11,467 bases of DNA from the NCBI GenBank assembly GCA_964522045.1, contig CAZFSF010000091.1:1-11467 (forward strand), given 5' to 3'. Positions 7,679-11,467 of the stretch are shown here, in pieces (the stretch's first letter is position 1; each line of letters begins with the position of its first letter). This DNA is from Desulfacyla sp964522045. Lineage in GTDB: Bacteria; Desulfobacterota; DSM-4660; Desulfatiglandales; Desulfatiglandaceae. The position numbers and the translations under genes are program-made. Under the pieces are notes generated by a model. The model was not told where the DNA came from. It searched no databases and saw only the letters and a list, made by a program, of their open reading frames with translations.

Positions 7679-8383
7679 TCATCCCCCCATTGGAAGCGCG
7701 ACACCTGTCATGAATTTATAAGGCGTGTCCGGGTTCGTGCTATCTGCAAATTTCATCGAGATGGAAACCCTTGAGGGGAGCTTCCCCTTTGACTCCCCTT
7801 CCTCGGAATCCCAGGTTTCGTGGGGCTCCCCATGAGAATCATAATAGGTAAAATCAATGGACAAAAGCCCCTCGCAAAGGATCAACCCTCCACTCTCCAA
7901 ATCCGGTCTTTCATGCGATAAGGGTGTGTCAGAACGATAAAGTTCCAGGAGGCCCTCCTCGCCTTTTGCTGCCACATAATAGACTATTTCAGTTGGTTCG
8001 GCTACCGGTCCTTCTTCTGAGAAGGTAAGGTGTGCAAGGGATAAGAACCTTAAAGCCCCACAACTCCGGGCCCCTATCTCCTTTTTCTCTCCCACAAAGA
8101 GGACCATTTCGGGATTAGCCTTATCAGCTCCGGGGGGTTGCGCTATATTAGAGAGATACGCAGATTCCAGATCCTCAGAAATCCTTTCTAAGGCGATGCC
8201 TGCCATTTCATAGATATCTGCCCGGGATTCGGACTCGTCTATTATCTTGAAAGTTCCGGTATAGGCAGTGAATATTGCCGAGGCAACGAGTGTAAATATG
8301 AATATGGCAATAAGGATCTCGATAAGGGTGAAACCGGGGGAAACGCGAGATTTGAAATTTGAAATTTGAAATTTGAAACCCAT
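7679..8383 (-). CDS. gspJ: Minor pseudopilin GspJ
   Basis: GspJ is part of the tip complex of the pseudopilus. The 234-residue precursor has a 17-residue leader ending in SPG, then FTLIEILIAIFIFTLVASAIF with the conserved Glu at +5. The globular part has the family's features: ALERISEDLESAYL at about 69-82, the ALRFLSLAHLTF region, and a C-terminal LPSRVSISMKF strand. The first part of the leader (FKFQISNFK) is a translation of four perfect TTTCAAA heptamers (8351-8378). The ATG at 8381-8383 is preceded by GGATTGGGGAT from a dispersed repeat. No other start lies upstream of the cleavage site in frame, so the repeat must be translated. Confidence 0.93.
   Translation of the reverse strand: MGFKFQISNFKSRVSPGFTLIEILIAIFIFTLVASAIFTAYTGTFKIIDESESRADIYEMAGIALERISEDLESAYLSNIAQPPGADKANPEMVLFVGEKKEIGARSCGALRFLSLAHLTFSEEGPVAEPTEIVYYVAAKGEEGLLELYRSDTPLSHERPDLESGGLILCEGLLSIDFTYYDSHGEPHETWDSEEGESKGKLPSRVSISMKFADSTNPDTPYKFMTGVALPMGG
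8351..8378. repeat. Heptamer array (TTTGAAA) x4 coding for the GspJ leader
   Basis: Four perfect 7-bp units lie inside the gspJ coding region, three bases after the start codon. Read on the minus strand they encode FKFQISNFK. Three units make 21 bp, so the amino-acid pattern would repeat every seven residues if the array grew by threes. Confidence 0.95.
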
Positions 8384-8388
8384 ATCCC

Positions 8389-8425
8389 CAATCCTATCCG
8401 CAGATTACGCAGATCATTCAAACGG
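8389..8425. repeat. Dispersed repeat, copy 2, abutting the gspJ start
   Basis: This stretch matches 854-890 in 34 of 37 positions. On the minus strand the copy runs into GGATTGGGGAT and the gspJ ATG. It occupies the gspJ-proximal end of the 149-bp gspI-gspJ gap. Confidence 0.75.
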
Positions 8426-8487
8426 AACCAAAAAGGTCTCTCGCCCCAGTACGATTTTCCGAACCTACGGGGTAGACAAAGGCATCC

Positions 8488-8529
8488 CAGTATCAAGTAT
8501 CCAGTATCCAGTATCCAGTATCCAGTATC
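8488..8529. repeat. Heptamer array (CAGTATC) x6 in the gspI-gspJ gap
   Basis: Six consecutive 7-bp units. Five are identical; the second reads AAGTATC. The array starts three bases past the gspI stop codon and is the longest array in the window. The same unit forms the 944-964 array. Confidence 0.95.
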
Positions 8530-8532
8530 CCG

Positions 8533-8949
8533 CTATGGAAAAAACCGATACAGCCTGAGACGATATTGGTAGAGTTTATCCGACCCCCAGGAGACCTTTA
8601 AGTCGATTTGCTTCAGGCGGTCCGAAAGCTTTTCAGCCCCATCAAACAAGACGTCATGCACCGATAATTGCCAGGTGTAACCGGGAAATTCATCTTCAAA
8701 CTCCCCCGAATCGGAGTTGAGATCCCTCTGGTCCTTGACCGCTTCTATTTCTGCCATTTTTCCCTGAGCCAGGAGGGCAGCGATCCTGTTAAATCTCGAT
8801 TCTCCGGCCAGAGAGAGCCCCTGGGACTGGGAACCTAAGACCGCCATAAGGGCAATGGCGATAATAGCAACGGCTATCATCACCTCAAGAAGGGTAAAAC
8901 CGGGGGAAACGCGAAATTCGAAACTTGAAATTTGAAATTTGAAACGCAT
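8533..8949 (-). CDS. gspI: Minor pseudopilin GspI
   Basis: GspI starts the tip complex by binding J and K. The 138-residue precursor has a 17-residue leader ending in SPG, then FTLLEVMIAVAIIAIALMAVL with Glu at +5. Next come the typical helix AALLAQGKMAEIEA (about 53-66), a Gly-rich turn (EFPGYTWQLSV) and a final strand. The leader (MRFKFQISSFEF) is encoded by four TTYGAAA-type heptamers at 8917-8944. Its first 22 residues closely match those of GspJ. GGAATTGAGGAT precedes the ATG. The gap to gspH is taken up almost entirely by a MITE-like element (8963-9110). Confidence 0.93.
   Translation of the reverse strand: MRFKFQISSFEFRVSPGFTLLEVMIAVAIIAIALMAVLGSQSQGLSLAGESRFNRIAALLAQGKMAEIEAVKDQRDLNSDSGEFEDEFPGYTWQLSVHDVLFDGAEKLSDRLKQIDLKVSWGSDKLYQYRLRLYRFFP
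8917..8944. repeat. Heptamer array x4 coding for the GspI leader
   Basis: Units TTCGAAA, CTTGAAA, TTTGAAA, TTTGAAA lie in the gspI coding region, two bases after the start codon. They are in the same relative position as the gspJ array, and the flanking bases on the mature-protein side (ACCGGGGGAAACGCGA) are also identical in the two genes. Confidence 0.92.
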
Positions 8950-8962
8950 ATCCTCAATTCCC

Positions 8963-9110
8963 TAAGAGACAGTCCGAGAATGAGATAGTTTGTTCAAGAT
9001 CAAGGAAGGCGAAAATTATAACCACAGAAATACATTGGAGTATTTCGCGGATTATAATTTGAGCCTGACGCAGAGATTGGGCAAAATAGCCATTCTCGGA
9101 CTGCCTCTTA
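8963..9110. mobile_element. MITE-like 148-bp palindromic element between gspH and gspI
   Basis: Terminal inverted repeats of 20 bp lie at 8963-8982 and 9091-9110 and match in 19 of 20 positions (TAAGAGRCAGTCCGAGAATG). Inner arms at 9013-9033 and 9040-9060 match in 17 of 21 around a 6-base loop. Both pairs share the same centre (9036.5), so the whole element is one imperfect palindrome. It codes for nothing. Both ends are TA, as expected if the TA was duplicated on insertion; IS630/Tc1-type transposases do this. The gspH stop codon TAA uses the TA at 9109-9110. Removing the element with one TA leaves gspH ending in TAG, followed after 12 bp by the gspI ATG. Confidence 0.85.
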
Positions 9111-9608
9111 ATCAAACTCCACATATTTATCAATCACTTTGACCTTGCCCAAAAAAGGGCTCAGCACCAGGGTAAGCTCTCTCCCACCTTCGGAACTCAG
9201 GTGGATGACAGACTTCTGGGTATAACCTCTCCGGGTAAACCTGATCCGGGTCGCTCCTTCAACCATCTTCCCCTCCCCCTTTATCCAGACATCACGGATA
9301 CGAACATCGGGAGGGAGGCTCGATCCCTCTTCGCTGGCAACTGCCCGTTCTTCGTCGGTCATGGACCCATAGCTTACCCAGTACCTGTTGGCGTCCAGGT
9401 CAAAATTGAGAGAATAATCCCTTTGTTCCCTAATCGCTTCGTCTCTCAAGTTGTTGATTATGCCTATTATCTTGCGTGCAGCGCCTTTCAGGTCATCTGT
9501 CAGCAAGGCATTTCGAAGCCGGGGGGCGGCCAGGGTCAGCACCAGCCCGATCAGTACAACAACAACGATGAGTTCAATAAGAGTATACCCCTTTTTGTCG
9601 AGGGACAT
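9108..9608 (-). CDS. gspH: Minor pseudopilin GspH
   Basis: GspH is the minor pseudopilin joining the tip complex to the GspG shaft. The leader MSLDKKG is followed by YTLIELIVVVVLIGLVLTLAAP, with Tyr at +1 and Glu at +5. Downstream are the expected helix (DDLKGAARKIIGIINNLRDEAIREQRDYSLNFD, in two stretches) and a strand-rich domain ending in TLVLSPFLGKVKV. I chose the ATG at 9606-9608. A TTG at 9621-9623, which overlaps the gspG stop, is an alternative and would add five residues (MKVKV). Neither has an ideal ribosome binding site: AAGG sits too close to the ATG, and GGAAA lies 5-9 bases before the TTG. The stop TAA is formed at the border of the MITE-like element. Confidence 0.88.
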   Translation of the reverse strand: MSLDKKGYTLIELIVVVVLIGLVLTLAAPRLRNALLTDDLKGAARKIIGIINNLRDEAIREQRDYSLNFDLDANRYWVSYGSMTDEERAVASEEGSSLPPDVRIRDVWIKGEGKMVEGATRIRFTRRGYTQKSVIHLSSEGGRELTLVLSPFLGKVKVIDKYVEFD

Positions 9609-9619
9609 AACCTTGACTT

Positions 9620-10063
9620 TCAATCCAGTTTCCAGCTATTGATATCCTCGTTCTTGCCCTCTCCGCCTGCCTCACCGTCAGCGCCGTATGAGACAAGATC
9701 ATAATCACCGTGAACCCCAGGGCTGAGATAGATGAATTCATTTTCCCACGGGTCTTTGGGAACCTTCCCTTTTTCCAGATAGCCCCCTTCTCTCCAGGCC
9801 CTCGGAAGTTCCCCTACTGTGGGAGCCTCCACAAGGGCCTGGAGGCCCTGTTCGGTGGAGGGATATGCCCCATTATCCAGCTTGTACAGCCTTAGAGCGG
9901 TCTCCATGCTTTCTATCTGAATCCGGGCCTTCATCTGTCTGGCCTCTTCAGGCCTCCCCATGATTCTCGGGATAATCAGCCCTGCCAATATCCCAAGGAT
10001 GACAATGACCACCATGAGTTCGATCAGTGTAAAACCTCTGTTATTCCTTATTTGTTCGTACAT
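9620..10063 (-). CDS. gspG: Major pseudopilin GspG
   Basis: GspG is the main shaft subunit of the pseudopilus. The 147-residue precursor begins with the leader MYEQIRNNRG, then FTLIELMVVIVILGILAGLIIP with Glu at +5. The mature part carries the highly conserved ALRLYKLDNGAYPSTEQGL, KVPKDPWENEF and the C-terminal YDLVSYGADGEAGGEGKNED, including the acidic calcium-binding loop. The ATG at 10061-10063 has GGGGG eight bases upstream. Starts further upstream (to 10144) would give an implausibly long leader. It is the first T2SS gene in the window and lies 87 bp after the ATPase gene. I see no convincing promoter between them, so it may be read from further upstream. Confidence 0.95.
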   Translation of the reverse strand: MYEQIRNNRGFTLIELMVVIVILGILAGLIIPRIMGRPEEARQMKARIQIESMETALRLYKLDNGAYPSTEQGLQALVEAPTVGELPRAWREGGYLEKGKVPKDPWENEFIYLSPGVHGDYDLVSYGADGEAGGEGKNEDINSWKLD

Positions 10064-10150
10064 CTTGTTAGCCCCCATTAGCTGTCTATAATAGCCAACA
10101 GCGTTAATTTTTTGGAATTTTCTATGATTGCCCCAGTTCATCACGTCATG

Positions 10151-11302
10151 CTAAATAATCTCACCGCCCCATAGCATTTCGCAAAAGATACGCCAGGGCA
10201 ATACTGTTATATTGTTCGCTATCTTTCTGGGTAGTGAATCCCTTGAAACAATGTAGCCCTTTTCGCATCTTTGCTCCTCAAGAAAAAGATGAAGCCCCTT
10301 TGTTCTATCCCCAGTATTCTTAGAGGATTTGATTTCGATCGCAACTTGCGCCTCTCCCAAAATAAGATCGACTTCTGAACCGCTCGCTGTTCTCCAGAAG
10401 GCAATAGGAAAATCCAATCTGCTGTAATGTCTGTAGGCCCAGCATTCCTGGAGGATGAAATGCTCAAAGGCCCTTCCATACTCCGGTGTCCCTGAGGTCA
10501 GGGATGTGTAATTTAGAAGAGCAGAGACAATACCTGTATCGAAAAAAAAGAATTTCGAGGTTTCAATAAGCCTTCGCTTTTTCGCCTTTTTCCACGGAAA
10601 GAGCTGCCTGCCAATAAGCGTATCTTCAAGTATTTGATAGTATTCCCTAATCGTCTTCACGGAAACGCCGCTTTCCCGGGCCGCGTTTGAATAGTTGAGC
10701 AGCATCCCGTTGGTAATGGCAGCGGACTGCAGGAACCTTGAAAAGGCCGGCAGGTTTCTGGTTAACGCCTCTGCTTGGATTTCTTCTTTAAGATAGTCGT
10801 TAACGTAGGCCCTTAGTTCCATGTCTGCGTCGGATGAAAAATAATGGGACGGCAGGAGGCCGCTTACAAGTGCCGTATCCAGATTAAAATCCTCTAATTC
10901 CTTTGTTACCAGGGGATAGAGTTCGAAGCGCCAGGCCCGCCCGCCCAACAAATTCACCATTCCTCTCCTGAATTTTCTGGCACTCGATCCAGACATGATG
11001 AACCGGTATCCCCTGTTCTCTATGAGCCAATGGATTTCATCCATCAGATGAGGGATTTTTTGGACTTCATCAATTATAATTGTCTTGGAAGACTGGGCCT
11101 CGAGAATCTGGCGTAACCTTGTAGGTCTTTGACTCAATGACAGGAACAGGTCGTAGTCAAGCAAATCAATCCAGAAACCGTTGGAAAATTGTTGCCTCAG
11201 GAGGGTGGTCTTTCCTGTCTTCCTTGGCCCCCACAAAAAGGCGGAACGCTTGGGTGGCACGCGAATGGATTGAATCCTTTTTACCCGTGTTTCTTTATCC
11301 AT
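10151..11302 (-). CDS. AAA_14/DUF4143-type ATPase with PD-(D/E)XK-like C-terminus
   Basis: This 383-residue protein is a P-loop ATPase of a widespread accessory family with no settled function. Walker A is GPRKTGKTT at 25-33, Walker B TIIIDEVQ at 74-81, and the family signature FIMSGSSARKF lies at 101-111. A helix-turn-helix-like segment follows at about 200-230 (YSNAARESGVSVKTIREYYQIL). The C-terminal DUF4143 region keeps residues of a PD-(D/E)XK nuclease fold: E280, D312 in GSEVDLIL, and E323-x-K325 in AIEIKSSK. It is not a T2SS component as far as known. It has its own promoter and no Shine-Dalgarno, and is probably an accessory or transferred gene lying upstream of the secretion operon. 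Confidence 0.9.
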   Translation of the reverse strand: MDKETRVKRIQSIRVPPKRSAFLWGPRKTGKTTLLRQQFSNGFWIDLLDYDLFLSLSQRPTRLRQILEAQSSKTIIIDEVQKIPHLMDEIHWLIENRGYRFIMSGSSARKFRRGMVNLLGGRAWRFELYPLVTKELEDFNLDTALVSGLLPSHYFSSDADMELRAYVNDYLKEEIQAEALTRNLPAFSRFLQSAAITNGMLLNYSNAARESGVSVKTIREYYQILEDTLIGRQLFPWKKAKKRRLIETSKFFFFDTGIVSALLNYTSLTSGTPEYGRAFEHFILQECWAYRHYSRLDFPIAFWRTASGSEVDLILGEAQVAIEIKSSKNTGDRTKGLHLFLEEQRCEKGYIVSRDSLPRKIANNITVLPWRIFCEMLWGGEII

Positions 11303-11308
11303 GGGGGA

Positions 11309-11337
11309 TTTATATGATAATATTTACCCAATGTCAA
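11309..11337 (-). promoter_or_regulatory. Sigma-70-type promoter for the ATPase gene, probably leaderless
   Basis: On the minus strand a perfect -35 box TTGACA (11337-11332) is followed by 17 bp and a -10 box TATAAA (11314-11309, five of six consensus bases). Counting seven bases past the -10 box puts +1 at 11302, the A of the ATG. No Shine-Dalgarno precedes the ATG (the bases are AAATCCCCC), which fits a leaderless mRNA. The start site is predicted, not measured. Confidence 0.7.
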
Positions 11338-11396
11338 ATTGTATGTGATAATTTGAATTAAGCTCTCAATTGTCTTGGCTGCCATAACTTCAGACA

Positions 11397-11429
11397 TTTT
11401 AGGCACTTTAGCTCACTTTGGGCACTTTT
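11397..11429. repeat. Short direct repeats (TTTNGGCAC-type) upstream of the ATPase promoter
   Basis: Three related units of 9-10 bp follow each other: TTTTAGGCAC, TTTAGCTCAC, TTTGGGCAC. They lie about 60 bp upstream of the -35 box. They could be a regulator's binding sites or the edge of an element that continues past the window. I see no gene in 11338-11467. Confidence 0.4.
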
Positions 11430-11467
11430 CCGGTTTATCCGGGTTGGCTTACCGTATCATCTGATTC

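Noticed and set aside
8351..8529. CRISPR array
   Set aside because: The units are 7 bp and directly adjacent, with no unique spacers of CRISPR size and no cas genes.
3634..10063. Type IV pilus operon instead of T2SS
   Set aside because: GspC with its PDZ domain, GspK, GspN, an ExeA-type ATPase and the GspG C-terminal motif are all T2SS hallmarks. The PilM/PilN/PilO likeness is expected from shared ancestry.
10080..10125. Promoter directly upstream of gspG
   Set aside because: TATTAT or TATAGA could serve as a -10 box, but the best -35 candidate (TTCCAA, 18 bp away) matches only three of six bases. Too weak to call.
10064..10144. Longer gspG starting upstream at 10144
   Set aside because: It would give a 37-residue leader. 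The ATG at 10063 has a well-spaced GGGGG and yields a typical 10-residue leader.

Overview
All eleven protein genes lie on the minus strand, so the cluster reads from high to low coordinates. Ten of them form one long type II secretion system (T2SS) locus: gspG, gspH, gspI, gspJ, gspK, gspL, gspM, gspN, gspC, a gspA/exeA-type ATPase, and last a GspB-like membrane protein carrying TPR repeats. The eleventh, furthest upstream, is an AAA_14/DUF4143-type ATPase that looks like an independent accessory gene. The host is probably a Gram-negative bacterium of the Desulfobacterota (the old Deltaproteobacteria). This rests on the two-membrane secretion machine, the GspN family present, a GspL built like a PilM-PilN fusion, and intergenic repeats of a style I associate with that group. 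It is an inference, not proven by a marker gene.

Layout by transcription order: 11397-11429, short repeats at the window edge; 11302-10151, ATPase gene with a near-consensus sigma-70 promoter placed so that the mRNA would start at the ATG; 10063-6622, major pseudopilin G and minor pseudopilins H, I, J, K; 6625-4599, inner-membrane platform proteins L and M; 4530-3634, gspN; 3432-2572, gspC; 2560-968, gspA; 848-201, GspB-like TPR protein; 204-1, repeat-rich end. The secretin GspD, the motor ATPase GspE, the platform protein GspF and the prepilin peptidase GspO are not in the window.

How the genes work together (family knowledge): G, H, I, J and K are cut by prepilin peptidase and build the periplasmic pseudopilus, with H-I-J-K at its tip. 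L and M form the platform that couples the motor to the pseudopilus. C links the platform to the outer-membrane secretin. GspA and GspB-type proteins help the secretin assemble through peptidoglycan. GspN is a common T2SS accessory protein in these lineages.

The most unusual content is non-coding. The junctions between genes are of two kinds. Some overlap or nearly touch (G/H, K/L, L/M, C/A). The others are 68-201 bp wide, and each of these holds a repeat. Ten short tandem arrays all have a 7-bp period although their unit sequences differ. A 148-bp palindromic MITE-like element sits at the gspH stop codon with a TA at each end, and removing it on paper restores a tight gspH-gspI junction. Two heptamer arrays are read as protein and form the leader peptides of GspI and GspJ. 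A second dispersed repeat runs right up to the start codons of gspJ and the TPR gene and supplies their presumed ribosome binding sites.
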